From Tritrichomonas musculus (Eukaryota; Parabasalia; Tritrichomonadida; Tritrichomonadidae): 64,000 nt of DNA. Positions 53,779 to 62,284 of this stretch are shown here, piece after piece. A program made the translations under genes and the position numbers. Below the pieces are notes generated by a model. The model had not been told where the DNA came from. It did no database searches and saw only the letters and a list, made by a program, of their open reading frames with translations. The DNA lies in the NCBI GenBank assembly GCA_039105265.1, contig JAPFFF010000068.1, forward strand, positions 248,001 to 312,000, written 5' to 3'. Within the stretch, counting starts at the first letter, position 1, and the number at the start of each line of letters is the position of its first letter.

Positions 53779-56700
53779 TTAATGATTTTCAATGAAATAA
53801 TCCTTTGCAGTGAAACCATTGACATAAGGACAACAACAATGATTCGATAAAACCAACATTTTTGAATGTGCTGCTGTTAATGCATTTTTGATTACAGTTA
53901 TTTTACTCATCAGTTGTGAATTCATTTGAAGGTTTATATTTTTGCCTTTCATTATTGATTGCTTATCAATGACATTTTTGTAATCACTTGATTTGATGTT
54001 GTTCTTCTTCAATGAAACACCTTTGAGCTTTAATGAAATTGTTTTGTCATCTGACCAAATCGTATAACACTTGGCACATAAAGCAACTTGATTTGCTCCA
54101 AACTTTTCTACACAGCATCCGAGAATCTTTTTCTCATCATATACATCATTGATTGCAGGATTTGGCATAAAGCTATAAATGTGTTTATCATAAAATGATT
54201 TGTCTTTGATGACGTAATCAAACAACTGGTCAATCGGTTTATTCATATCACCAGCTATAGACATGTACAGACTATCTGTATCGACCGAGTTGAAATGAAT
54301 TTTATTCATGTCAATGCATTTGTATAGAAAGTCATAAAGGAAAGTCAAATACCAGTATTTCGCATTGTCTAATGTCCAAAATGATTCCTGAAGACATGTA
54401 GTGCATTTGAATGAATGTGGTTGTGATTGTATCAAATAACAATCATTTGACAATTTACATCCATTGCGATAAGTATCGGATGCAATCAATTGAAAGGCTT
54501 TATTTTTATCAACAATTCTGACTTTATTAAAGTTCTCTGAATTCATACCGTCATATCCGTAAGATCCGTTCATGCTAATCTTGTAAAACTTTTCATTTCC
54601 GTGTGCCTTTCCCGACAATATATCCTGACGCTTCTTCATAAACTCACAAACAAATTGATTGAATCCGTCATGAGCCTCGTATAAACTCAAGCTCTTAATG
54701 TCATCAACAATAAGTCCGTGATCAATTAAAAACCATAAAAGGTAATTCGAGAACGTCATAAATGTTCCGCATGTATCAAGCAACATTGTCAGCTTTCTTG
54801 TTTCTTTATCGGCTGAATTCAGTTTATTGTCTTTCATATATTTGTACATATAGCTTCCAATCGTTTGCTCATCATTCATTATATTGATATTTCTAAACAC
54901 AGGAGGGAAATTAATCAAATCGTTGATTTTATTCTTTGGACATCTCAATTTGACTTCAGCTTTGAATATAAACTCAGGGTTTGCATCAAATCGCTTCTTT
55001 GATTGAATGATATTCATTGCAGTATTAAGAACCTTTTCATTCTTGTTTCCTTGTTCATCATAAACATCAAATCGTTTTATAAATGAACCAGGCATGTACA
55101 TGATTCCTCCGTGATAAGGATTGAATGAATGTTTTACTGAACTGAATGATGAGGGATACAATGAATTGAAATCAATACCAGCAACGTGTGAAACTATGTT
55201 TGAAGTGTCATAGCTAATGATTCTGTCATTAACGGCATCATATTTGAGTTTATTGATTAATGTTTGACCTCTAATGTTCACTCGATGAAGTACATTTGAT
55301 AATCCTCCCGTTATGTTCTCTCTCAAATTGTAGTATTCTTTTTCATCAGTTATGAGTGTTGGTAGGTGATGGAGCTTGCAGAATTTCTTCAATTGTATTT
55401 TGGTTCTTGTTATCTTGTCATCATCACGTTGTCTCAAACGATTACATTCAGCACAAGCAAGTAAACAGTTATCAATCTGATGTCCTTTGTTGTTATCTAT
55501 TCTGTCAAGTGTCGGTTTGTTGTTGTAAGTAAAGTGTTCACCACATAAATGACATTTACCTGTTTCATTTGATTCATACAATTTCATGAATGCATCAAAA
55601 TCTTTTTCACTAACACATTTTGATATATCACGTTGATTTTGATTTGATTGAAGCGATGAATCGCCTTTTTGCGAGCAAAAATTATGTTTCATGTCTTGCT
55701 TTCGATAGTTATCACATTTATTTAACCACCATTTCATTGATGGTTTGAATGTATTCATCTTGTTTATGGTTTCATAGTCATTCTTCGGGTTGAAATCTTT
55801 GTAAGCAAGAGCATATTTGATACATGATGCGTTCTTTGACAATGAAAGATTGCTAATCAAATCAACTTTATATTCAGCATTCATTTGAATAAGGTTGTCA
55901 ATAGGATTAATCATCATTTCAACATCATTGTCATTGTATGATAACAAGTAATCCCAACGTGTTGCAAACCTCTTTGAATCAATCAAATACTCTTCATAAT
56001 CAGCTTTTGTTAATGGATTCTTTTGATTGAGATAACTGTAAAAGTCTTCATATTTGAATGGTTCACTCTTTGATAACACTTCATTATAATTTTCATTGTT
56101 GATTGCTTCATAAGGAAATACACCTTTCGAACTGTTAGATATACCGCCAAAATCGATTCCAAACTGTTTGAGTGTTCCTCCAGCAACAAATGCTTGTGCG
56201 TCAATGAATCGTAATCGAATAGGATACTTTGATGATTTCAATATAAATTGTTTCAATGATGTAGCTGTTCCAATCATTCCGCTATCGATAGACCAATGAT
56301 TTTTAATCAATTGCTCTTTGAATAAGTTTGAATCAAATCGTGATGAATTAAAACCGAATACTGTTATTGTTTTCAATGATGTATCTATTTTATTGAGTTC
56401 ATCTTCTGATTTATCTTTAATGAATGATTTTAAATGATTCAATTTATCAACATACACATCACAGCCAACAACAAATAACCAGTCAATCCATTTGGCAATG
56501 AATTCATTTGTTCTTATATCAAAGTTCTTTGTTATCAAACCTTTATCAAGTTTCACACATGATGAAACACTCAAAGGAATCAATCGAGAATTGATAACTG
56601 ATTTATCACTAACTTTCTTTTCAATCTTTTGCTCCATTGTTTCAAAATCATAAGTGATATAATGAATTGTTGGCTTCCATTCAAGTTCATATGAAAGACA

Positions 56701-58341
56701 ATACAAATAAACAGGATTGTTTAAAATGTGTGGACAATATGGCAAAGCTTCTCGTGAAGGTATGAAATCCTTTTTGAATTTGCCATCACATTTATCTACA
56801 TGTCTGTTGAATCTGTCAATATTGTTATTTCCTTTGTGAATGTATGAACCACAATGAGGACATATATGAATGTTTGTTAATGCTTCAGCATCAATGATGT
56901 ACATGATATGAAGTATCTTATCTTTTGAATACAACAGAGCTGAAAATGTTTTGTTTGATTCATCAGTGTTGTGCCATTGGTCTTGAATATCATAAATATG
57001 TTTCTCTTTGTCATATTCATAGATGTTGACATTGATGTTATGATTCTTGGCTGATTCTTTCATTTCTTCAATCGTGATTCCTTTGAATGTGTTGATGAAT
57101 TGATTTGCTGCTTTTGAAGGTTTTGTTGAATAAGTTATTCCGTGTTCTTCACATAATATTTTCTTTGCTGCTGCTGTTCTGTTGGAGATTTTAAATGTTC
57201 GTGTTTCAATAAGTTGCTTATTCAAACAGCAAGCAAGGAAACGATACCAACATAAACAATCATCAACGTTATCCATAATGATATATTTATTTTTAATGAA
57301 CTCTTCTGGTAATCCATCAATCTTACCTGTTATCTTAACGACACGAGAGATTGTAAATGAAACAGACCAAACGATACACAATTTGATGTTTGAAGCAGTG
57401 GTTTCATATTCATGAATCTTTGATTCAATATACAGTTTAACTTTATCAATATCTTTATTCTCTCTAACGATTATCGGTACTGATGATTTATAATTCTTCC
57501 ATTTGATTTCACTTGCTTCATATGTATATCTTTCGTTTTCATTCTTTGGTGGTATCTCAAATATACCAGTCAATTGAAAATATATTTTGAACGGTTTCAC
57601 TTCTTGTTTAAATACTGTTTCAGTCAAATATTCATTGATGTCTTCAATTGATGAAACTCCGTTCTTGTAATATATTTTTATCGGTTCTTTACTGTTTTCA
57701 TCTAATCGTTCAACCTTTTCATTATCATTTGGGAATTGGTCAATGAAATGACTGCATGCTTCAACTGCTTCATCAAAGTTCTCAGGTTCATTGATTATGA
57801 AATATGAGTCATGTTTTGAATGAACACCTTTATAGCCAAACTTTTTGAGGTATTCAATTAATTCAGCATTTTCATTGTTGAATCGAATGTCTTCATATCG
57901 TTGAGGTTGTTTGTTTGTCTTTGGCGGTAATGGTCTCAATAATATATTTTCAGATTTAATTAATTGAAGGGCTTTGTTGAGTGCATCATGAGCTATTTTA
58001 ATGTTGTTCTCGATTTGTTTTTGTTTTAGTTGTTGTTCATCATTTTGTTCTTCTTCTTCAAATTGTTCCTCTTCCTCCTCTTCTTCTTGTTCTTCTGCTT
58101 CTCTTTTCATTCTATTGACGAAAGCTAATATTGTTGTATCATTGATTCTATTACCTTCATGTTCTCTAAAACCGAATGAAGTTAGATAATTTTCTAAAAT
58201 GTTTTTGAAATGTTTAACATCATAATCAGAAGGTTTAGATGTTGATAAGCGAGGTTTTAATTGAAGTTCATTATTGATATACCTGATTTGTTCAATAACA
58301 AATGATTTGGTATCTTTTTGATAGTAATAACGCGAACTCAT
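53779..58341 (-). CDS. Polinton family-B DNA polymerase with HNH-like insert (Y)
   Basis: 1520 residues, similar to B throughout. About 80-115: Glu/Gln-rich helix. About 370: D-D-x-L-C-W-Y-R box. About 495-515: CxxC...H...C zinc motif. Exo I (YDFET) ~564, Exo III (YNDNDVEMM) ~802. About 925-972: HNH-like domain (CHLC, TLDRIDN, GH, N, CAEC-N). Polymerase A (DFNSLYPSSF) ~1055, B (ISMNGSYGYDG) ~1255, C (VDTDSLYM) ~1350. A palindrome pair lies in the linker just before the HNH-like domain. Replicates the element, presumably by protein priming as in the family. Confidence 0.93.
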   Translation of the reverse strand: MSSRYYYQKDTKSFVIEQIRYINNELQLKPRLSTSKPSDYDVKHFKNILENYLTSFGFREHEGNRINDTTILAFVNRMKREAEEQEEEEEEEQFEEEEQNDEQQLKQKQIENNIKIAHDALNKALQLIKSENILLRPLPPKTNKQPQRYEDIRFNNENAELIEYLKKFGYKGVHSKHDSYFIINEPENFDEAVEACSHFIDQFPNDNEKVERLDENSKEPIKIYYKNGVSSIEDINEYLTETVFKQEVKPFKIYFQLTGIFEIPPKNENERYTYEASEIKWKNYKSSVPIIVRENKDIDKVKLYIESKIHEYETTASNIKLCIVWSVSFTISRVVKITGKIDGLPEEFIKNKYIIMDNVDDCLCWYRFLACCLNKQLIETRTFKISNRTAAAKKILCEEHGITYSTKPSKAANQFINTFKGITIEEMKESAKNHNINVNIYEYDKEKHIYDIQDQWHNTDESNKTFSALLYSKDKILHIMYIIDAEALTNIHICPHCGSYIHKGNNNIDRFNRHVDKCDGKFKKDFIPSREALPYCPHILNNPVYLYCLSYELEWKPTIHYITYDFETMEQKIEKKVSDKSVINSRLIPLSVSSCVKLDKGLITKNFDIRTNEFIAKWIDWLFVVGCDVYVDKLNHLKSFIKDKSEDELNKIDTSLKTITVFGFNSSRFDSNLFKEQLIKNHWSIDSGMIGTATSLKQFILKSSKYPIRLRFIDAQAFVAGGTLKQFGIDFGGISNSSKGVFPYEAINNENYNEVLSKSEPFKYEDFYSYLNQKNPLTKADYEEYLIDSKRFATRWDYLLSYNDNDVEMMINPIDNLIQMNAEYKVDLISNLSLSKNASCIKYALAYKDFNPKNDYETINKMNTFKPSMKWWLNKCDNYRKQDMKHNFCSQKGDSSLQSNQNQRDISKCVSEKDFDAFMKLYESNETGKCHLCGEHFTYNNKPTLDRIDNNKGHQIDNCLLACAECNRLRQRDDDKITRTKIQLKKFCKLHHLPTLITDEKEYYNLRENITGGLSNVLHRVNIRGQTLINKLKYDAVNDRIISYDTSNIVSHVAGIDFNSLYPSSFSSVKHSFNPYHGGIMYMPGSFIKRFDVYDEQGNKNEKVLNTAMNIIQSKKRFDANPEFIFKAEVKLRCPKNKINDLINFPPVFRNINIMNDEQTIGSYMYKYMKDNKLNSADKETRKLTMLLDTCGTFMTFSNYLLWFLIDHGLIVDDIKSLSLYEAHDGFNQFVCEFMKKRQDILSGKAHGNEKFYKISMNGSYGYDGMNSENFNKVRIVDKNKAFQLIASDTYRNGCKLSNDCYLIQSQPHSFKCTTCLQESFWTLDNAKYWYLTFLYDFLYKCIDMNKIHFNSVDTDSLYMSIAGDMNKPIDQLFDYVIKDKSFYDKHIYSFMPNPAINDVYDEKKILGCCVEKFGANQVALCAKCYTIWSDDKTISLKLKGVSLKKNNIKSSDYKNVIDKQSIMKGKNINLQMNSQLMSKITVIKNALTAAHSKMLVLSNHCCCPYVNGFTAKDYFIENH
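55653..55681 (-). repeat. Paired palindrome unit, Y type, in the polymerase gene
   Basis: Minus strand: TTTTTGC-TC-GCAAAAA, single G, GCGAT-TC-ATCGC. In frame, in the linker before the HNH-like domain, where the B polymerase carries an unrelated pair. Confidence 0.9.
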
Positions 58342-58433
58342 TTATGATATTATTAAAAAATCAAATTATTTGAAATTTGAAAAAATGTTAAATCAAAAAA
58401 TAAAAAATATTTCGAGTTTTTTATTTCATTGAA

Positions 58434-58784
58434 ATGTCTGAGTTAAGAGAAATAATAAAACACATTGAAGAAATACATAAATTACTTTTGATATTAGAAT
58501 CAAAACAAGAAGTAAGTGAAGAAGAAGAAACAAATGAAGAAGCAAATACAGAAGCAAACCATAAAAGAACGCGTTCAATATTCAATTCATCAAAGTTCTT
58601 GAACAAGGATGAACGTGAAAAAGTTATACAATTTTTGGATGATAAAGTAATGAATGATATAAATAAGTTGCCAGGACATAAAAGGTGTTCATATACACAA
58701 AACTTATTGAAGGAAAAATTGAAGTTAAATGTATCATCATATATGATTAATAGATTATTGGCATTTAAGAACAACAAAGAATAA
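58434..58784 (+). CDS. Polinton Y protein of unknown function (116 aa)
   Basis: N-terminal helix (1-30), an acidic Glu/Asn-rich stretch (31-48), then a basic helical C-terminal domain (RTRSIFNSSKFLNKDEREKVIQFL...PGHKRCSYTQNLLKEKLKLNVSSYMINRLL) that could be a small helix-turn-helix DNA-binding fold. Divergent from the polymerase, 92 bp between starts. No counterpart recognised in B. A regulator is plausible but unproven. Confidence 0.55.
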   Translation: MSELREIIKHIEEIHKLLLILESKQEVSEEEETNEEANTEANHKRTRSIFNSSKFLNKDEREKVIQFLDDKVMNDINKLPGHKRCSYTQNLLKEKLKLNVSSYMINRLLAFKNNKE

Positions 58785-58822
58785 AAATATCATTTAATTA
58801 ATTTGTTTATTTTTGGTTTAAA

Positions 58823-59068
58823 ATGAATAGTGCAATTAAAGGTTTGAGTTGTGATACATCAGCTTTACACGCTCAGTTTCGAATAGTTAAAGACAAGATA
58901 TTCAATGAATGTATGAATTCTGAAGATGATGCATTAAACGGAAAGTTTGATAAGATGATTCACATATTGTCGATATATAAACAACTATTTAATGATATTG
59001 AATCGATTAAAATACAATTAAGAGCTATTGATGAACGTATCAAATCAGCTGAACAAATGACTTTGTAA
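58823..59068 (+). CDS. Polinton Y small helical protein (81 aa)
   Basis: Entirely helical with heptad-like spacing, acidic. No Cys cluster, no membrane segment. Starts 38 bp after the previous stop, behind a TTTATTTTTGG stretch like its neighbours. Function unknown. Confidence 0.5.
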   Translation: MNSAIKGLSCDTSALHAQFRIVKDKIFNECMNSEDDALNGKFDKMIHILSIYKQLFNDIESIKIQLRAIDERIKSAEQMTL

Positions 59069-59122
59069 ATGAATCATTGAATGACTCATCATTAATGTTG
59101 TTTTATTTTTATTCAAACATTC

Positions 59123-59698
59123 ATGGCATTATCAAAAGCTCGTATATTAAGTAGCGAGAACGATGCATCAGTTAAGCAGGAACAATCAACCAGTATTAAT
59201 ATAAACATCAAACCAAAGCAACCACAACCAGTTGAATATCCATCAGTTCAACCATTACCACAATCATCTCAAGCCACAAATTTTACTATACCTCAGATGA
59301 GTGGAGTATATCAATCACAGCATCCAACAAACAACGTTTCCCTAGAAAGAGGTATCAGTGATATTGGAGCTGATATAACAGAACTTGAAACCAAAAACAA
59401 ATTCCTTGAGATATTATTATCCATCTATGAAACCAATCCAATAAAAGTCAATGATTTATTGATTTGTCATTCAAATACATTAATGGAACTCATCAAATTA
59501 CTAACACAAGCAGATAAAGTTGAATTGATTGTCAATGATGATTGTGCGTGTAATGGTTGCGTTTCTCGTTCCAAATATCTTTTAATTGATAGGATATTGG
59601 TGTACAAAAATAATGAATCAAATGACTTGAAATACAAATATAATAGCATTTATACCGAACTCATTAGACACAACATTTCATTAAAAACATGTATTTAA
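59123..59698 (+). CDS. Conserved Polinton protein (191 aa, Y), upstream of the ATPase
   Basis: Orthologue of B 28379-28984: LSKARILSSE start, disordered Gln/Pro/Ser stretch, then a conserved C-terminal domain (KNKFLEILLSIYE, CHSNTLMELIKLLTQADKVELIVNDDCACNGC, LKTCI end). CNGC corresponds to CTGC in B and may bind metal. Followed by the 43-aa peptide and the ATPase, as in B. Confidence 0.7.
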   Translation: MALSKARILSSENDASVKQEQSTSININIKPKQPQPVEYPSVQPLPQSSQATNFTIPQMSGVYQSQHPTNNVSLERGISDIGADITELETKNKFLEILLSIYETNPIKVNDLLICHSNTLMELIKLLTQADKVELIVNDDCACNGCVSRSKYLLIDRILVYKNNESNDLKYKYNSIYTELIRHNISLKTCI

Positions 59699-59708
59699 AA
59701 ACTAATAA

Positions 59709-59840
59709 ATGATATATGAAATATTAGTTGTTTCATTATTAACAGGTTTATTTTTAGTGAAGATTGTTGAAGTATCTTTAATGATGCCTGACAAAGAACC
59801 AGAACTCAGTGAAGAGATAAGAACAAAAATGTATTCATGA
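59709..59840 (+). CDS. 43-residue single-pass membrane peptide (Y)
   Basis: MIYEILVVSLLTGLFLVKIVEV, an uninterrupted hydrophobic segment, followed by MMPDKEPELSEEIRTKMYS. Same length, plan and ending as the B peptide at 28995-29126, despite low identity in the membrane part. Both sit between the conserved 191/201-aa gene and the ATPase, which makes it a real gene rather than a chance frame. Confidence 0.72.
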   Translation: MIYEILVVSLLTGLFLVKIVEVSLMMPDKEPELSEEIRTKMYS

Positions 59841-59864
59841 AGAGCTTTAACGAAAACTAAAGAA

Positions 59865-60809
59865 ATGAAAGGTTTCATGAAACCCACTCAGTTTAATTAC
59901 AAAGAGATTTTATTCTCTAGTGGTTCTGATTATGATGATGACCAAATGAGTTTTGCATTTGAATATGAATCATTCAAGCCAACTGTTAATGAAACAACAT
60001 TTAATATTGATGATGAGATGAATAAAGCATATCAACGCAATGAATCAAAAATAAAGAATGAATCAATCAGACCAATCGCAAACGGTATTTATTCATATTA
60101 CAATTCATTGAACATACTCGTTGGTCAGCAAGGTAAAGGAAAGAGTCATATAATGCTACGAGATGTTATTCAAATGTCTCGAATGAAGAACGCTGGCTTT
60201 CATTTAATTGTTTATGTATCACGAAACGGAACAATCAATGATGCAACATTCGAAAGCCAACGCGAATTGATACAGCTACCAATAAAAACTGTTGCTGACA
60301 GCAATGCTGAAGAATATCTTAAACAGCTTGATTTATATAAAGAATTGTATAACAAATATTCATCAACACCAAAAATAGTAATCGAAGGGACGGAGTCCCC
60401 TTTTGCGAAGCAAAATGAAAAGAAGTTAAACGATATGTTTGAGTTTCTTCATATCAATAAACTAGGTCAACCAAATAAACCACTAAATACTATCATTCTT
60501 TGTGAAGACTTCTTGAAATCGAAACTAATTAAATCATCCTATTTTATCAATACCATCAGTCAGCTTCGACATAAGAATCTAATCATATTCGTTAACATCC
60601 AGTTCTTCAAAGCTTTAACAACAGAATGGAAAAATAATGCAACATCATTCTTCATCTTTAGTGGTTATTCACGACAGAAACTCGGCTACATATATCAACA
60701 AGTTCCATTTCCAATAGATTTCGAAGAGCTATGGAATCGATACAGAACAATGAAAGCACATCAATTCGTTTTAATCAATGTTCGAACTAATAACCTTTCA
60801 TTCATCTAA
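59865..60809 (+). CDS. Genome-packaging ATPase, FtsK/A32-like (Y)
   Basis: 314 residues. Walker A at about 84-94 (VGQQGKGKSHI), Walker B at about 209-216 (IILCEDFL). Colinear with B, but the B insertions are missing here, and Y has its own extra stretch (GTESPFAKQN) encoded by a palindrome pair at 60387-60415. The start may instead be Met5 (MKPTQFNYKEI), which fits the B start. Overlaps the convergent 154-aa gene by 12 bp. Confidence 0.87.
   Translation: MKGFMKPTQFNYKEILFSSGSDYDDDQMSFAFEYESFKPTVNETTFNIDDEMNKAYQRNESKIKNESIRPIANGIYSYYNSLNILVGQQGKGKSHIMLRDVIQMSRMKNAGFHLIVYVSRNGTINDATFESQRELIQLPIKTVADSNAEEYLKQLDLYKELYNKYSSTPKIVIEGTESPFAKQNEKKLNDMFEFLHINKLGQPNKPLNTIILCEDFLKSKLIKSSYFINTISQLRHKNLIIFVNIQFFKALTTEWKNNATSFFIFSGYSRQKLGYIYQQVPFPIDFEELWNRYRTMKAHQFVLINVRTNNLSFI
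60387..60415 (-). repeat. Paired palindrome unit, Y type, in the ATPase gene
   Basis: Minus strand: TTTTGC-TTC-GCAAAA, single G, GGGAC-TCC-GTCCC. Differs from 44987-45015 by a paired change in the second stem (GGAAC/GTTCC to GGGAC/GTCCC). Confidence 0.92.
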
Positions 60810-61262
60810 TACAATTTGTTGTTGAACACCAACAAACAGCTGTGGTGTATTGATATTATATTTTTGTCTCATTTGTTCAATCAATTCCTTTGTTTTCTTA
60901 TCTGTTGCTTTCCTTATGCTGTAATTATAATACTTATATTCTTTGAATGATTGTTCTTCACTTGAACCTTCAACGAAGAATTCAATGGATGTTGTTGATA
61001 TTCTTCTTCTAACATTTGATGTAAGTGTTATGTATTCAAGACCGAGTTCAACAATCTTATCATGATAGAATCGTTTGAATTCATTCTCTTTGTTCTTCAA
61101 TGATATGTACATCACTTTAGCTTTATATGTAGCCTTTCCACTTGGTATTGGATATCTATCACACAATATTGAGAAATCACATTGTTTAAACTTCTCTGTT
61201 TCATCCAGCATATCAATCAATGAATTGATGTAATCATAAACCTTTGGTGTTGACATTTTCAT
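60798..61262 (-). CDS. Conserved Polinton protein (154 aa, Y), function unknown
   Basis: Orthologue of B 30240-30698, about 45% identical by eye, ending QQQIVLDE. Mixed alpha/beta with conserved CDFSILCDRYPI and TLTSNVRRRISTT blocks. Convergent with the ATPase in both elements. Start codon preceded by TTTATTTTTATTTTTAATTAAA. No protease signature visible. Confidence 0.65.
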   Translation of the reverse strand: MKMSTPKVYDYINSLIDMLDETEKFKQCDFSILCDRYPIPSGKATYKAKVMYISLKNKENEFKRFYHDKIVELGLEYITLTSNVRRRISTTSIEFFVEGSSEEQSFKEYKYYNYSIRKATDKKTKELIEQMRQKYNINTPQLFVGVQQQIVLDE

Positions 61263-61312
61263 TTAATTAAAAATAAAAATAAATTTAATGATATGTATCA
61301 TATGAAACAATT

Positions 61313-61515
61313 AGTATCACATGAGGAAATAGGTATCACATGAGATAAAAGGTATCACATGAGGAAAAAGGTAGCTTATGAGGAAAAAGGTAGCTTATGA
61401 GGAAAAAGGTAGCTTATGAGGAAAAAGGTAGCTTATGAGGAAAAAGGTAGCTTATGAGGAAAAAGGTAGCTTATGAGGAAAAAGGTATCACACTAAATAA
61501 AAGGTATCACATGAG
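61313..61515 (+). repeat. Minisatellite, 19-bp unit, ~11 copies
   Basis: Two unit types at a strict 19-bp period: GGTATCACATGAGGAAAAA variants (first three and last two) and six copies of GGTAGCTTATGAGGAAAAA in the middle. The latter is the same unit as in X1 at 2181-2313. Confidence 0.95.
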
Positions 61516-62010
61516 TCATCAACAAGATATTCAACAATAACAACAAGATTTTCAACAACAACATGGTTCTTCAACAACAAGATTTTTCAACAACAACATG
61601 GTTCTTCAACAACAAGATTTTTCAACAACAACATGGTTCTTCAACAACAACAAGATTTTTCAACAACAACAACAAGATTTTTCAACAACAACAACAAGGT
61701 TTTTCAACAACAACAAGGTTCTTCAACAACAACAAGGTTCTTCAACAACAACAAGGTTTTTCAACAACAACATGGTTCTTCAACAACAACATGGTTCTTC
61801 AACAACAACATGGTTCTTCAACAACAAGATTTTTCAACAACAACATGGTTCTTCAACAACAACATGGTTCTTCAACAACAACAAGGTTTTTCAACAACAA
61901 CAAGGTTTTTCAACAACAACATGGTTCTTCAACAACAACATGGTTCTTCAACAACAACAAGGTTTTTCAACAACAACATGGTTCTTCAACAACAACATGG
62001 TTCTTTATAA
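61516..62010 (+). repeat. CAACAACA-based minisatellite (35-bp higher-order unit)
   Basis: About 14-20 units alternating CAACAACAAGATTTTT and CAACAACATGGTTCTT types. Open in all three plus frames because no stop can form, so the long Gln/Asn/Phe/Thr frames are not taken as genes. Confidence 0.9.
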
Positions 62011-62284
62011 ATAAAATTTTTTTTCCTAACCAGCTAGCTTTTCAGGCGTTCGACAACGTTTCTGATGACCTTTAGCATTCTCATTGACTACCAGAACTGG
62101 CTACGTTCCAGCTTGTCTCGATGTCGTTTCGGTCTCACCCCGATTTCAGAATTAAATAATAATAATATTTTTTATCTTTGCTATATACAAATATTTTTTA
62201 AAAATAATTTTTTATTTTCGCAAATTCTAAAAACAATATAAAACAAGTATAAATATATTAGGAATAATAAATAAACACAAACTG
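62011..62284. other. Spacer between minisatellite and right TIR of Y
   Basis: AT-rich, except a GC-richer patch at about 62025-62150 with no open frame of note. No gene found. Confidence 0.5.

Noticed and set aside
61313-62010. CRISPR-like array
   Set aside because: Strict tandem repetition with no unique spacers; a eukaryotic-type minisatellite.
61563-62075. Long Gln/Asn/Thr/Phe frames in all three plus-strand phases
   Set aside because: They are a by-product of a CAA-based tandem repeat that cannot form stops; no start context and no relative elsewhere.
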